Notes: a model not told the origin generated them from the sequence alone. A DNA stretch of 64,000 bases from Desertimonas flava (GCF_003426815.1 NZ_QKYK01000024.1:25268-89267); one strand, 5' to 3'; counted from the stretch's first letter, positions 8,230 to 17,382 are shown. Made by a program: numbers and translations.

Positions 8230-9551
8230 CCGACTTCTTCCCCGAGATCGACACGATCCCCTACGCCGGACCCGACACCGACAATCCGTTGGCGTTCCGC
8301 TGGTACGACGCCGACCGCGTCGTGCGGGGCCGCACGATGCGCGACCACCTGCGGTTCGCCGTCTGCTACTGGCACAGCTTCAACTGGGACGGGTTCGACA
8401 TCTTCGGCGACGGCACGCTCGATCGGCCGTGGCTCGACCGCTCGCTCGACCCGATCGCCGCCGCCGAACGCAAGATGGACGTCGCCTTCGAGTTCTTCGC
8501 CAAGCTCGGCACACCGTTCTGGTGCTTCCACGACTTCGACATCGCTCCCGAAGGGGCGACGTTCAAGGAGTCGGCCGCCAACGTCGACCGCCTGGCCGAC
8601 CGGGCCGCCGAACACCAGCAGCAGACCGGCGTCGAACTGCTCTGGGGCACGGCGAAGCTCTTCGCCAACCGGCGCTACATGGCCGGCGCGGCGACCAACC
8701 CCGACCCCGAGGTGTTCGCCTACGCCGCCGGCCAGGTCGCCCACTGCATGGACGTGACCCACCGGCTCGGCGGCCACAACTACGTGCTGTGGGGCGGCCG
8801 CGAGGGCTATGACACGCTGCTCAACACCGACATGGCGCGCGAGCTCGACCAGCTGGCCCGGTTCCTCCACCTCGCCGTCGAGCACAAGCATCGCATCGGT
8901 TTCCAGGGGACGATCCTGATCGAGCCCAAGCCGTTCGAACCGACCAAGCACCAGTACGACTACGACAGCGCCACGGTGTTCGGGTTCCTCCAGCGCCACG
9001 GGCTCGAGGACGAGATCAAGGTCAACATCGAGGTCAACCACGCCACGTTGTCGGGGCACGACTTCGCCCACGAGATCGCCGTCGCCGCCAACTGCGGGAT
9101 CTTCGGCTCGATCGACGCCAATGCCGGCGACGACCGCCTCGGCTGGGACCTCGACCGGTTCCCGGTGTCGGTCGAGGCGATGTCGCTCGGGATGCTCGAG
9201 ATCCTCCGCGCCGGTGGCTTCACCACCGGGGGCCTGAACTTCGACTGCAAGCTGCGTCGCCAGTCGATCGCACGCGACGACCTGTTCCGCGCCCACATCG
9301 GCGGCATCGACACGATGGCCCGGGCGCTGCTCGTGGCCGACGCGCTGATCACCGACGGCGAGCTCGACCGCTTCCGGGCCGACCGCTACGCCGGCTGGGA
9401 CGGCGAGTTCGGCCAGCGCCTGCTCGCCGGCGAGCTCTCGTTCGAGGCCCTGCGCGAGCGGGCCGAGTCGGCGGCCGAGCCGCAGCCGGTCTCCGGTCGC
9501 CAGGAGCATCTCGAGAACCTGGTGAACCGCTACCTCGTCACCGCCCGCTGA
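8226..9551 (+). CDS. xylA: Xylose isomerase (class II)
   Basis: Converts D-xylose to D-xylulose in the cytoplasm. 441 aa and collinear with the long class II enzymes (E. coli 440 aa); many actinobacteria carry the shorter class I form. Catalytic His102/Asp105 lie in [11 protein letters not shown]. Metal ligands are visible in [44 protein letters not shown] and [13 protein letters not shown] sits six bases before the ATG. It is the last gene of the operon. No xylulokinase gene is adjacent, so that step must be encoded elsewhere. Confidence 0.97.
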   Translation: MTDFFPEIDTIPYAGPDTDNPLAFRWYDADRVVRGRTMRDHLRFAVCYWHSFNWDGFDIFGDGTLDRPWLDRSLDPIAAAERKMDVAFEFFAKLGTPFWCFHDFDIAPEGATFKESAANVDRLADRAAEHQQQTGVELLWGTAKLFANRRYMAGAATNPDPEVFAYAAGQVAHCMDVTHRLGGHNYVLWGGREGYDTLLNTDMARELDQLARFLHLAVEHKHRIGFQGTILIEPKPFEPTKHQYDYDSATVFGFLQRHGLEDEIKVNIEVNHATLSGHDFAHEIAVAANCGIFGSIDANAGDDRLGWDLDRFPVSVEAMSLGMLEILRAGGFTTGGLNFDCKLRRQSIARDDLFRAHIGGIDTMARALLVADALITDGELDRFRADRYAGWDGEFGQRLLAGELSFEALRERAESAAEPQPVSGRQEHLENLVNRYLVTAR

Positions 9552-9612
9552 CGCCGGGGGGTGTGACGAGCGTGATTGTGTGAGCGGTCCGCCGGACCGC
9601 CAGGATGGCTCG

Positions 9613-11043
9613 GTGCCCAGCCTCCGTCGCCCGTCTCAGCCGGTGGTCGTGGCGATCGTCTACGTGGCGGCGATGTTCGTCACGATCCTCGACACGACGA
9701 TCGTCCACGTCACGCTCCCGACGCTCGCCCAGGAGTTCGGGGTCGGCATCGGGTCGATCGAGTGGGTCGTCACCGGATACCTGCTCAGCCTCGCCGTGTG
9801 GATCCCGGCGTCGGGCTGGATCGGCGATCGCGTCGGGACCAAGCGGACGCTCCTGTTCGCCATCGCGGTGTTCACCGTGGCGTCGGCCCTGTGCGGGGTC
9901 TCTGCGAGCTTGGGCCAGCTCGTCGCCTTCCGCATCCTGCAGGGCGTCGGCGGCGGCATGCTCGCACCGGTCGGCCTGGCGATGCTCTACCGGGCCTTCC
10001 CACCCGAGCGCCGGGCCCAGGCGTCGAAGGTACTGATCATCCCCACGGCCGTCGCCCCGGCTCTCGGACCGATCGTCGGCGGCGCCCTCATCGAGTCGGC
10101 GTCGTGGCATTGGGTGTTCCTCGTCAACGTGCCGATCGGCATCGCCGTGTTCGTGTTCGGGGCCGTGTACCTCCACGAACAGCGGGAGCCGAGCGCCGGC
10201 CGCTTCGACCTGCCCGGCTTCGTCCTCGCCGGAGGAGCGCTCGCCCTCATCCTGTTCGCCATGAGCGAGGGGCCGAGGGCGGGCTGGGGCGCGCCCGTCA
10301 CCGTGATCACCGGCCTCGGCGGCATCGCCGCGGCGGCGGCGCTCGTCGTCGTCGAGCTGCGCACCGCCCAGCCCATGCTCACGCTGCCGCTCCTCGGCAA
10401 TCGGCTGTTCCGCTCCACCAACGCGGTGTCGATCTTCGCCACGGCGGCGTTCATCGGCACCCTCTTCCTGATGCCCGTGATGCTCCAGCAGGTCCGTGGG
10501 GCCTCGGCGCTGGAGAGCGGTCTCACCACCTTCCCCGAAGCCCTCGGCGTGCTCGCCCTGTCGCAGCTGGTCGGCCGGCTCTACGTCCGCGTCGGCCCCC
10601 GGGCGTTGATGGTGTTCGGCATGGCGGCGATGGGCGGGCTCCTCATCGCCGTGTCACGGGTGGGGTTGGAGACCAACGAGTGGGCCATCCGCGGCTTGAT
10701 GTTCGCCCTCGGCGGCTCGTTCTCGTTCCTCATCATCGCCCTGCAGGCGTCCTCGTTCGCCACGATCGCCCCGGCCGACACCGGGCGGGCCTCGGCGCTG
10801 TACAACACGCAACGCCAAGTGTCCCAGGCCCTGGGCGTGGCCCTGCTGGCGAGCACGCTCGCCGCGTTCCTGCCCGACGGATCGGACGGCTCGTCGGCGG
10901 GCGATCTCGGGGCCTACCAGAAGGCCTTCCTCATCGCCGCCGTGATCGCCTTCGTCGGGTCGATCGTCGCCATCCGCGTGCCCGACGCCGATGCCCATGC
11001 CACCCGCGTAGCCCGGCATCGCGCGCCGGCCACCGCCGACTGA
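9613..11043 (+). CDS. MFS drug/metabolite exporter, DHA2 (EmrB/QacA) family
   Basis: Proton-coupled efflux pump, 476 aa with a hydrophobic profile consistent with 14 segments. Motifs: LDTTIVHVTLPTLA in segment 1, GWIGDRVGTKRT (motif A), and RILQGVGGGMLAPVGLAM, characteristic of DHA2. The GTG at 9613 is favoured because AGGA lies seven bases upstream; an in-frame GTG at 9580 is the alternative. It follows xylA by about 60 bases, but the family gives no sign of a xylose role. Substrate unknown. Confidence 0.85.
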   Translation: MPSLRRPSQPVVVAIVYVAAMFVTILDTTIVHVTLPTLAQEFGVGIGSIEWVVTGYLLSLAVWIPASGWIGDRVGTKRTLLFAIAVFTVASALCGVSASLGQLVAFRILQGVGGGMLAPVGLAMLYRAFPPERRAQASKVLIIPTAVAPALGPIVGGALIESASWHWVFLVNVPIGIAVFVFGAVYLHEQREPSAGRFDLPGFVLAGGALALILFAMSEGPRAGWGAPVTVITGLGGIAAAAALVVVELRTAQPMLTLPLLGNRLFRSTNAVSIFATAAFIGTLFLMPVMLQQVRGASALESGLTTFPEALGVLALSQLVGRLYVRVGPRALMVFGMAAMGGLLIAVSRVGLETNEWAIRGLMFALGGSFSFLIIALQASSFATIAPADTGRASALYNTQRQVSQALGVALLASTLAAFLPDGSDGSSAGDLGAYQKAFLIAAVIAFVGSIVAIRVPDADAHATRVARHRAPATAD

Positions 11044-11064
11044 GCCCATCGGCGCCGATCGGGC
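11044..11064. terminator. Bidirectional hairpin terminator candidate
   Basis: GCCC-ATCGGCGCCGAT-C-GGGC: a 12-base perfect palindrome flanked by complementary GCCC/GGGC with one bulged base, starting right after the MFS stop and ending five bases before the stop of the convergent gene. No T-run follows, which is common for actinobacterial hairpins. Confidence 0.5.
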
Positions 11065-11068
11065 GCGA

Positions 11069-12127
11069 CTACGGCGCCGACGTCGGCGTGGCGCTGGCCG
11101 CGCCCGGATTGCTGGTGGGGTCGCGCGGGTCGTAGCCGTCGAACTGCTCGCGGTCGTCGTACCCGTCGCCGTCGGTGTCGGGGTTGAACGGATCCGAGTT
11201 GCCGTCCTTGGCCTCGAGATAGTCGCTGACCGTGTCGCCGTCGGTGTCGTAGGTGTTCGGGTTGGTGCCGTAGATGTTGATCTCGTCGACGTCGGGGAGG
11301 CCATCGCCGTCCGTGTCGGCCGTGGGGTCGATGGTGGTGGGCGGCGAGGTGGGCGCCGGCGTGGTCTGCGGCTGGGTGGGGGTTGCGCCGTTGCCGTTGT
11401 CGTTGCCGTTGCCCGTCGGGGCGGTGGTCGGCGGGACCTCGTCACTCACCGGGGCGGCGGCCGGACCGACGATCGCGGCCAGCACGACCACGGGCACGTC
11501 CCCGGCGTTGCTGAGTGTCACCTCGCCGACGATCGCCCGGGTCGTTCCGGCGGTGACCTCGCCGCCGTCGGACGCGGTGGCCACGCCGGCGGTGACGAAG
11601 ATCAGAGCCGAGACGTCGGACCGCACCGTGAGCGACTCGCCGTTCTCGAGGACGTCGCGCACCAGGTCGAGGTCGCGGAGGCCGTCGCCCGGATCGAACG
11701 CATCGGCGCCGTCGCCCTGGTCGATGGCGATCTCGTGCACGAACGCGCCTGGCGTCGGCTCGATGCGAGTCGCCGAGTTGGCCGGCCGGAACGTGGCCTC
11801 GCCGTCGGCGAGCAGCCAGCCGAGCCCGGCGGGCTCGCTCACCCGGATCGGTCCGGCGTCGGCGGCCTCGCTCGCGGCCACGAGGAACGTCGGCGACGCG
11901 CTGTCGATGCCCACCGGCGCGGTGCCGATGTCGTTGGAGACGAGCCGCCAATGGTGGGCTCCGGCGCTGAAGGAGGCGACGCCCTGGGCGATCACCTGGG
12001 CGTGGCCGGAGGCCGGCGGGATCGGCGCCGCGGTGGGACGGGCCAGGGCGGACGACGCGCCCACGGCGACGACCGCAGCGGACAGGGTGAGCGCGAGCGC
12101 GCCGCGGGAGATCGAAGATGCCCTCAT
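11069..12127 (-). CDS. Secreted protein with thrombospondin type 3-like calcium repeats
   Basis: 352 aa. An N-terminal signal peptide (SISRGALALTLSAAVVAVGA, cleavage after SALARP) is followed by a domain of about 200 residues that I do not recognise, a Pro/Thr/Asn linker (about 235-265), then three Asp-rich loops at the C-terminus: DTDGDGLPDVDE, DTDGDTVSDYLE and DTDGDGYDDREQ. Such DxDxDG loops bind calcium and often act as stiff spacers on exported proteins. The central domain has a cupin-like feel (HHWRLVSNDI, GAFVHEIAID) but this is weak. Monocistronic. Confidence 0.75.
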   Translation of the reverse strand: MRASSISRGALALTLSAAVVAVGASSALARPTAAPIPPASGHAQVIAQGVASFSAGAHHWRLVSNDIGTAPVGIDSASPTFLVAASEAADAGPIRVSEPAGLGWLLADGEATFRPANSATRIEPTPGAFVHEIAIDQGDGADAFDPGDGLRDLDLVRDVLENGESLTVRSDVSALIFVTAGVATASDGGEVTAGTTRAIVGEVTLSNAGDVPVVVLAAIVGPAAAPVSDEVPPTTAPTGNGNDNGNGATPTQPQTTPAPTSPPTTIDPTADTDGDGLPDVDEINIYGTNPNTYDTDGDTVSDYLEAKDGNSDPFNPDTDGDGYDDREQFDGYDPRDPTSNPGAASATPTSAP

Positions 12128-12198
12128 GGGTCAGAAACGTAGCGAACGGTCTCCCCGACTGGCCGCGAATTAGCGACGGGGGTCGGCGGTCCCCGGCG

Positions 12199-12996
12199 TC
12201 AGGTGCGGGCCACGGGCCGGGACGGGTCGGTGGCCCACCCGGACCACGACCCGACGTAGAGTCGGCCCCTCCCCCGCCCAGCCTGTTCGGCGGCGAGCAG
12301 GTTCACGCACGCCGTCACCCCGGAGCCGCAGTAGAAGATCGTGCCGGCGCCGGCGCCGACCGACTCGAACCGGGCCTGCACATCGGCGACCGGCGCGAGA
12401 CGACCGTCGGGGCCGATGTTGTCGGAGAAGGGCAACGAGCGCGCACCGGGCACGTGACCGGGGCGCGGGTCGAGTGGCGTCTGCTCCCCGCGATAGCGCG
12501 ACGCCGAGCGGCTGTCGACCACGAGCCCGCGGGCGGCGGCCGCGGCCACCTCGTCGGCCTCGACGGTGGCGCCGGCCGGCCACTCGACGACACGGCGGGT
12601 GACCCCGACGACCGGCGGATCGCCGGACTCGAGCGGGCCGGTCCACGACGCAAGCCCGCCGTCGAGCACTGCCGCTTCTTGCCCGACCGTCCGCAACATC
12701 CACACGAATCGCGACGCCGCAACGGAGCCGGCGTCGTCGTAGGCGACGACCACCACGCCGTCGGGCACGCCGGCCGCACCGAGACCGGCGGCGAACGCCT
12801 CCGGCGTCGGCAGCGGGTGCCGCCCGATGATCGGTCCACCCTCCCCCGACAGCACCGCCTCGAGGTCGACGTACCGCGCACCGGGAACGTGACCGGCGAC
12901 GAAGGCGTCACGATCGCTGCCCGCCGTCGTCCAACGGACGTCGACGAGCAGCGCGCCCGCAGGGATCGCGTCGGGCGCAATGAACGGGCTGATCAT
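12199..12996 (-). CDS. 3-mercaptopyruvate-type sulfurtransferase (two rhodanese domains)
   Basis: Transfers sulfane sulfur via an active-site cysteine persulfide. 265 aa. The inactive N-terminal rhodanese domain (AGHVPGARYVDLEAVLSG) is followed by a catalytic domain with PGHVPGARSLPF and the loop CGSGVTAC, Cys near residue 223. CGSGVT is the loop of mercaptopyruvate sulfurtransferases, whereas thiosulfate enzymes have CRKG-type loops. The start is an ATG followed by ISPFIAPDAIP. Sits 31 bases downstream of the DUF983 gene on the same strand. Confidence 0.9.
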   Translation of the reverse strand: MISPFIAPDAIPAGALLVDVRWTTAGSDRDAFVAGHVPGARYVDLEAVLSGEGGPIIGRHPLPTPEAFAAGLGAAGVPDGVVVVAYDDAGSVAASRFVWMLRTVGQEAAVLDGGLASWTGPLESGDPPVVGVTRRVVEWPAGATVEADEVAAAAARGLVVDSRSASRYRGEQTPLDPRPGHVPGARSLPFSDNIGPDGRLAPVADVQARFESVGAGAGTIFYCGSGVTACVNLLAAEQAGRGRGRLYVGSWSGWATDPSRPVART

Positions 12997-13027
12997 CGTG
13001 GCTCCGCAGGCATCGAGGGGGCAGGGA

Positions 13028-13459
13028 TCAGGGAACGAACGGTGGCGCGCCGTCGCCGGGTTCGGGCGGTCGCATCATCAGGTCGACGGCCTGCCAGATC
13101 GTGTAGGTCATCGGATAGATGAGCGTCGGGATCGTCACGGCACCGATGCCGAGGATGATCACGATCGGCAGGACGGCAACGTCGGGCAGCGTGGCGATGA
13201 CCCCGATGGCCACCCCCACCACGAGCAGGCCGAACGTGATGACGGCGTTGATCGCGGCCGCGCCGAGCTCGAAGCCCTCGTATCCGCGTTGCCAGCTGAT
13301 GCCGCACGTGTGGCAGCGGTCTTGCTTGGAGAACCAGCCGGTGAAGAAGGCCCGGCGCCCACCGCACCACGCACAACGTCGGCGGGCACCCCGCCAGAGC
13401 ATTCGCCCGAAACCGGGACGATCGGTACGGCCCGGAGCGGCCGCGGCGGCTCGATTCAC
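13028..13459 (-). CDS. DUF983-type small membrane protein with paired CxxC
   Basis: 143 aa. The N-terminal half holds a zinc-ribbon-like pair, CAWCGGR and CHTCG, spaced by about 14 residues, then two strong membrane helices (about 65-90 and 92-115). This layout matches DUF983 proteins of unknown function. The frame is open further upstream, but the GTG four bases after the cbiB stop is the sensible start. Coupled with cbiB and cobC; whether it has any cobalamin role is unknown. Confidence 0.75.
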   Translation of the reverse strand: MNRAAAAAPGRTDRPGFGRMLWRGARRRCAWCGGRRAFFTGWFSKQDRCHTCGISWQRGYEGFELGAAAINAVITFGLLVVGVAIGVIATLPDVAVLPIVIILGIGAVTIPTLIYPMTYTIWQAVDLMMRPPEPGDGAPPFVP

Positions 13460-13463
13460 GACA

Positions 13464-14405
13464 TCAATCGTGCCAGAGGCTCGGCCGATTGCGGGGATTC
13501 CTGAGACAGAACCCCAGTCTGGCGACGCAGAGGAGCCCGGCGACGGCGGCGGTCGAGGTCTGTCGCAGCCAGATCGCGGCACGGACGTCATCGGGGGACG
13601 GCGGACGTCCTCGGCCCAGCCGCCCCCGGTTCTCGACGACGTCGCCGTATCGGTTGCTGCCGCCGAGCCCCACATCGAGCGCGGCCGCGTACGCCGCCTC
13701 GATCACACCTCCGTTCGGTGACGGGTGGGCGGAGGCATCGCGGCGAATCGTCTGCTGCACCGCCCGAGCACGTCGCGGTCGAGCGAGGGCGACGCCGAGC
13801 GCAGCCAGCCGGGCGGGCACGAAGTTGACGACATCGTCGAGTCGCGCGCTGGCCCAACCGAAACGGCCGTAGTGCTCGTTGCGGTGGCCGACCATGGCGT
13901 CGAGGGTGTTGACGGCGCGGTGTACGAGGACGCCGGGCGCGCCGGCGATCGTCCCCCACCAGAGCGTGGCGACGACGGCGTCGACGCTGTTCTCGGCGAC
14001 CGACTCGATCACCGCCCGGCTCAGATCCGTCGCGTCCAGCAGATCGGTGTCGCGGCCGACGAGGGAGCGGACCCGGAGGCGGGCGGCGTGGAGGTCGCCG
14101 GCACGGCAGAGGTCGGCCACGGCCTTCGCCTCGCCATCGAGCATCCTCCCGGCCGCACAGACGGCGACGGCGACAGCCGCGGCCGGGCGAGGACCGACCA
14201 GCCGGCGCACGGCCGTGCCGGCACCCGCAGCGATGGCGACGCCGGCGACGAGGTGACCGAGCCCGGCGGACCGGTGGTCGCGGTACGACACCTGCTCGAG
14301 CCGCCGCATGACCGACCCGAACCAGACGACCGGATGGACCCGGGCGGGCGGCTCGCCGAGGACGGCATCGATCGCCAGACCGGCGACGGCCCAGGTCGGC
14401 GTCAT
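13464..14405 (-). CDS. cbiB: Adenosylcobinamide-phosphate synthase
   Basis: Inner-membrane enzyme that attaches the aminopropanol (phosphate) arm to adenosylcobyric acid; called CobD in the aerobic-pathway nomenclature. 313 aa. Family blocks: DAVLGEPPARVHPVVWFG at the N-terminus, AVIESVAENSVDAVVATLWW in the middle, NTLDAMVGHRNEHYGRFGWASARLDDVVN, and SPNGGVIEAAYAAAL. Its start overlaps the stop of the aminotransferase by four bases (ATGA), so the two are translated together and act on linked steps. Confidence 0.93.
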   Translation of the reverse strand: MTPTWAVAGLAIDAVLGEPPARVHPVVWFGSVMRRLEQVSYRDHRSAGLGHLVAGVAIAAGAGTAVRRLVGPRPAAAVAVAVCAAGRMLDGEAKAVADLCRAGDLHAARLRVRSLVGRDTDLLDATDLSRAVIESVAENSVDAVVATLWWGTIAGAPGVLVHRAVNTLDAMVGHRNEHYGRFGWASARLDDVVNFVPARLAALGVALARPRRARAVQQTIRRDASAHPSPNGGVIEAAYAAALDVGLGGSNRYGDVVENRGRLGRGRPPSPDDVRAAIWLRQTSTAAVAGLLCVARLGFCLRNPRNRPSLWHD

Positions 14406-15358
14406 CGCCGGGACGCAGCGAGGGCGTCGACGGCGCCGAGCACGCGGTCGAGGTCATTCGGGTGCGGGACGGCCATGCGGAAGGTCCCAGGCAGGCCGAA
14501 CGACGAGCAGTCGCGCACGATGACGCCGTGGCGGGCGAGTCGACGACGGAGATCGGGCTCGCGGACGAGCACCCAGTTCACGTCCGTGTCGTCGGCGTCG
14601 ATGCCTCGATCGCGCAGCCCGGCGACGAGGGCGCGGCGGGCCTCACCGATCGCGAGCATCCAGCGGGGCAGGTCGGTCATGTCCAGCATCGGCCCGACGA
14701 CCTCGGCGGCCAGCGTCGACACCGACCAGCGCGGCTGGCGGGCGCGCACTGCGTCGGCTTGCTCGGCGGTCGGGGCGATGGCGTAGCCGAGGCGGAGTCC
14801 AGGACAGGCCCACAGCTTGGTGAGCGAGCCCAGTCGCCAGGCGTCGGCGTCGCCGCGCGACCACTCCCCCGTCGCGAGCGGGTAGAACGCCTCGTCCCAG
14901 ACGGCCGCGGCGTCCGCGGCGTCCGCGAGCCGGCCGAACGGGCTCGACGGGTTCGACCGCCAGCGCCCGGCATCGGCGGCGACTCGCGGGAGGTGACGCC
15001 GATAGAGCGCGAAGTCGGGATCGACCACGTGGCCCGCGCCGACGACCGCGGCGACAAGGGCGATCGCCTCGGCCCCGCCGTTGGTCAGCACGATTCGGTC
15101 GATCGGCACGCCGATCGCTCCCGCCAGCGCGGCGGTGGCCTCTGTCGCGTCGGGGTAGCGCGTGACGGTGGGTGCCAGTGATGCGACCAGCGCGGCGACG
15201 TCGGGAGCGACGGGGTTGAGACTGGCTGACAGATCGAGCACGTCGGTGACGTCGAGCCCGAGCATCATCGCCAACCGAGCGCCGTCGTCGCCATGCTCCT
15301 GCACACCGCCCGACGATAGACACCGGACGTCCGGCGGCTCGAGCGAGTGCTCAGGCAT
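14402..15358 (-). CDS. cobC: Threonine-phosphate decarboxylase-like PLP enzyme (cobalamin biosynthesis)
   Basis: Fold-type I PLP enzyme, 318 aa. In cobalamin synthesis this family makes (R)-1-amino-2-propanol phosphate, the partner substrate of CbiB, the next gene. PLP-binding Lys is in SLTKLWACPGLRLGY. Other motifs: LSASLNPVAP near residue 45, RYPDATEATAALA, VLTNGGAEAIALVAA. Short for the family (about 340-360 aa). The N-terminal start is uncertain because the family motif near EHGDDGARLAMM lies only 20 residues in. Histidinol-phosphate aminotransferase is an alternative, but the neighbour argues for cobalamin. Confidence 0.85.
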   Translation of the reverse strand: MPEHSLEPPDVRCLSSGGVQEHGDDGARLAMMLGLDVTDVLDLSASLNPVAPDVAALVASLAPTVTRYPDATEATAALAGAIGVPIDRIVLTNGGAEAIALVAAVVGAGHVVDPDFALYRRHLPRVAADAGRWRSNPSSPFGRLADAADAAAVWDEAFYPLATGEWSRGDADAWRLGSLTKLWACPGLRLGYAIAPTAEQADAVRARQPRWSVSTLAAEVVGPMLDMTDLPRWMLAIGEARRALVAGLRDRGIDADDTDVNWVLVREPDLRRRLARHGVIVRDCSSFGLPGTFRMAVPHPNDLDRVLGAVDALAASRR

Positions 15359-15908
15359 CGATCGTCGTCGACCGCCGGCGGCGGAAGGCGGCCGCCTTCA
15401 CCCGGTTCTGGCACATCACCGAGCAGAACCGGCGGCTGCCGTTCTTGGACACGTCGATGAACACCTGGCCGCAGCCGGGCCGCTCGCACGTGCCGATGCG
15501 ATGGCCCCCGCCCTCGCTGATCAGGCGGGCGAGCGCCTCGGCGCAGATCGACGCCCACATCGGCAACAGCTCGGCGTCGGCGCTGTGGTGGTGCATGCGC
15601 CAGGTGCCGTCGGGATCCTTGGCCAGATGCGGGCGGGCCGGATGGTCGGCCAGCAGGCCGTTGAGCCCGGCGGCCGCGGCGTCGATGTCGTCGAGGTGGC
15701 ACGCGTCGAAGATGGCGCGCAGATCCGCCGCCAGGGCGGCGAAGCCCTTCGCATGGCGGGCCTCGAGCGCAGCGAGGGACGGCGGGTCCACGGCGAGGAT
15801 CTCGCGCAGGTCGGACAGGTCCGCGTCGCCGGCGACTCGGTTCACCAGCTCGGCGGCGACGAACAGCCCGGTGTCGGCGTAACCACCTATCGGCACTTGA
15901 CCAGTCAC
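15351..15908 (-). CDS. CGNR zinc-finger / ABATE-domain transcriptional regulator
   Basis: 185 aa, probable stress-type transcription factor. The N-terminal ABATE-like ligand domain (about 10-130) is followed by the CGNR zinc finger: CERPGCGQVFIDVSKNGSRR, then FCSVMCQNRVKAAAFRRRR (the Asn-Arg of CGNR is present). The GTG at 15908 was chosen because GAGAGGAA lies five bases upstream; a longer frame would run into the divergent gene. Stop overlaps cobC by eight bases. It faces a GNAT acetyltransferase across a gap of only 28 bases and may control it. Confidence 0.85.
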   Translation of the reverse strand: MTGQVPIGGYADTGLFVAAELVNRVAGDADLSDLREILAVDPPSLAALEARHAKGFAALAADLRAIFDACHLDDIDAAAAGLNGLLADHPARPHLAKDPDGTWRMHHHSADAELLPMWASICAEALARLISEGGGHRIGTCERPGCGQVFIDVSKNGSRRFCSVMCQNRVKAAAFRRRRSTTIDA

Positions 15909-15925
15909 GCGTTCCTCTCTAGAGT
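15897..15925 (+). promoter_or_regulatory. Promoter of the GNAT acetyltransferase gene
   Basis: TTGACC (-35, five of six), 17-base spacer, TAGAGT (-10, four of six), then 11 bases to the ATG, giving a 5' leader of only a few bases. The -35 lies inside the first codons of the divergent CGNR gene, so binding of one polymerase would hinder the other. Confidence 0.6.
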
Positions 15926-15936
15926 CGTCACTGTCT

Positions 15937-16437
15937 ATGAACACTACACCAGTGATGCAGCTCCGGCCGGCCCGTCCGGCCGACGTGGACGCGATCGCCA
16001 CGATCTGGCGGACAGGTTGGATCGACGGGCACGCCGGTCACGTGCCGTCGGCGCTGGCCGATCACCGCAGCGAGTCCGACCTGGCCCGCCTGGCCGCGGC
16101 GCGCGTCGACGACACCACGGTGGCCGTGGTGGAGGGCGAGGTGGTCGGCTTCGTGACCGTGCACGACGACGAGCTCGAACAGGTCTACGTCGCCGGCCCG
16201 GCCCGGGGTACCGGCGTCGTCAGCGCGCTGCTCCACGCTGGCGAGCGCGCCGTCGCCCGGCACCACCGGTCGGCCTGGCTGGCCGTCGTGGCCGGCAACG
16301 TCCGGGCCCGGCGGTGCTACGAACGGCACGGATGGCGCGACGCCGGCGCGTTCACGTACGCCGCCGACACGGGCGCGGGTTCGTTCGCCGTGCCCGCACA
16401 CCGCTACGTGAAGACGGTCGCCGGAGCGTCCCGATGA
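15937..16437 (+). CDS. GNAT family N-acetyltransferase
   Basis: 166 aa single-domain acetyl-CoA transferase. Starts RPARPADVDAIATIWRTGW; the core strand VAVVEGEVVGFVTVHDDELEQVYV leads to the CoA pyrophosphate loop GPARGTGVVSALLHAGE (Q/RxxGxG/A form), and the end has VAGNVRARRCYERHGW, the usual N-x-x-A-R-x-x-Y-x-x-x-G-F/W motif. Acceptor unknown. Near-leaderless promoter overlapping the regulator gene; stop overlaps the SDR start (ATGA). Confidence 0.92.
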   Translation: MNTTPVMQLRPARPADVDAIATIWRTGWIDGHAGHVPSALADHRSESDLARLAAARVDDTTVAVVEGEVVGFVTVHDDELEQVYVAGPARGTGVVSALLHAGERAVARHHRSAWLAVVAGNVRARRCYERHGWRDAGAFTYAADTGAGSFAVPAHRYVKTVAGASR

Positions 16438-17345
16438 CCGGGCCGCTCGCCGGCCGGGTCGCCCTCGTCGCCGGGGCCAGCCGGGCCGCCGGACGTGGCA
16501 TCGCCGTCGCCCTCGGCGCGGCGGGAGCGACCGTCTACTGCACCGGCCGCACCACCCGCTCGACGCCGTCGGAGATGAAGCGGCCCGAGACGATCGAGGA
16601 GACCGCCGAGCTCGTCGCCGCCGCGGGAGGAACGGGCATCGCCGTGCCTGTCGACCACCTCGACCGCGACGCCGTCGCCGCCCTCGTCGCCCGCATCGAT
16701 GCTGAGCAGGGGGCCCTCCACGTGCTCGTCAACGGCATCTGGGGCGCGACCACCATGGAGTGGAACGCCACGGTGTGGGAGTCCGACCTCGACAACGGGC
16801 TCGCCACCCTGCGCCGGGCCATCGACGCCCACGCCGTCACGGCCCATTTCGCCCTGCCCCTGCTGATCCGCTCCCGCGGCGGTCTGGTGGTCGAGGTGAC
16901 CGACGGGACCGCCGGGTACAACGCGACGAACTACCGCGTCTCGTTCTTCTACGACCTCGCCAAGGCGGCGAACCTGCGCATGGCGTTCGCCCTCGGCCAC
17001 GAGCTGGCGCCGCATGGAGGGACGGCGGTGGCCGTGACGCCGGGCTGGCTGCGCTCGGAGGCGATGCTCGATGCCTACGGCGTCACCGAGACGAACTGGC
17101 GCGACGCCACCGCCGTGAGCCCGCACTTCGCCATCTCCGAGAGCCCGACGTTCGTCGGTCGGGCGGTGGCAGCCCTCGCGGCCGATCCCGACGTCGCCCG
17201 CTGGAACCAGCAGTCGTTGTCCAGCGGTCGACTCGCGCGCGAGTACGGCTTCACCGACGTCGACGGCAGCCGCCCCGACGCCTGGCGGTACGTCGTCGAA
17301 GTCCAAGACCGCGACCTGCCCGCCGACGCCACCGGCTATCGCTGA
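16434..17345 (+). CDS. Short-chain dehydrogenase/reductase
   Basis: 303 aa NAD(P)-dependent oxidoreductase of the classical SDR group. Glycine motif is GASRAAGRGIAVALG near residue 14 and the NAG-like segment is VNGIWG. The usual Tyr-x-x-x-Lys appears as Y-D-L-A-K in VSFFYDLAKAANLRM. The C-terminus is longer than average and includes SPTFVGRAVAALAADPDV. A following Arg in GRTTRS at the second strand suggests NADP(H). Translationally coupled to the GNAT gene. Substrate unknown. Confidence 0.88.
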   Translation: MTGPLAGRVALVAGASRAAGRGIAVALGAAGATVYCTGRTTRSTPSEMKRPETIEETAELVAAAGGTGIAVPVDHLDRDAVAALVARIDAEQGALHVLVNGIWGATTMEWNATVWESDLDNGLATLRRAIDAHAVTAHFALPLLIRSRGGLVVEVTDGTAGYNATNYRVSFFYDLAKAANLRMAFALGHELAPHGGTAVAVTPGWLRSEAMLDAYGVTETNWRDATAVSPHFAISESPTFVGRAVAALAADPDVARWNQQSLSSGRLAREYGFTDVDGSRPDAWRYVVEVQDRDLPADATGYR

Positions 17346-17382
17346 CGTCGTCGAGCTGGTCGTTCCACGATCGGCCCCGCGG

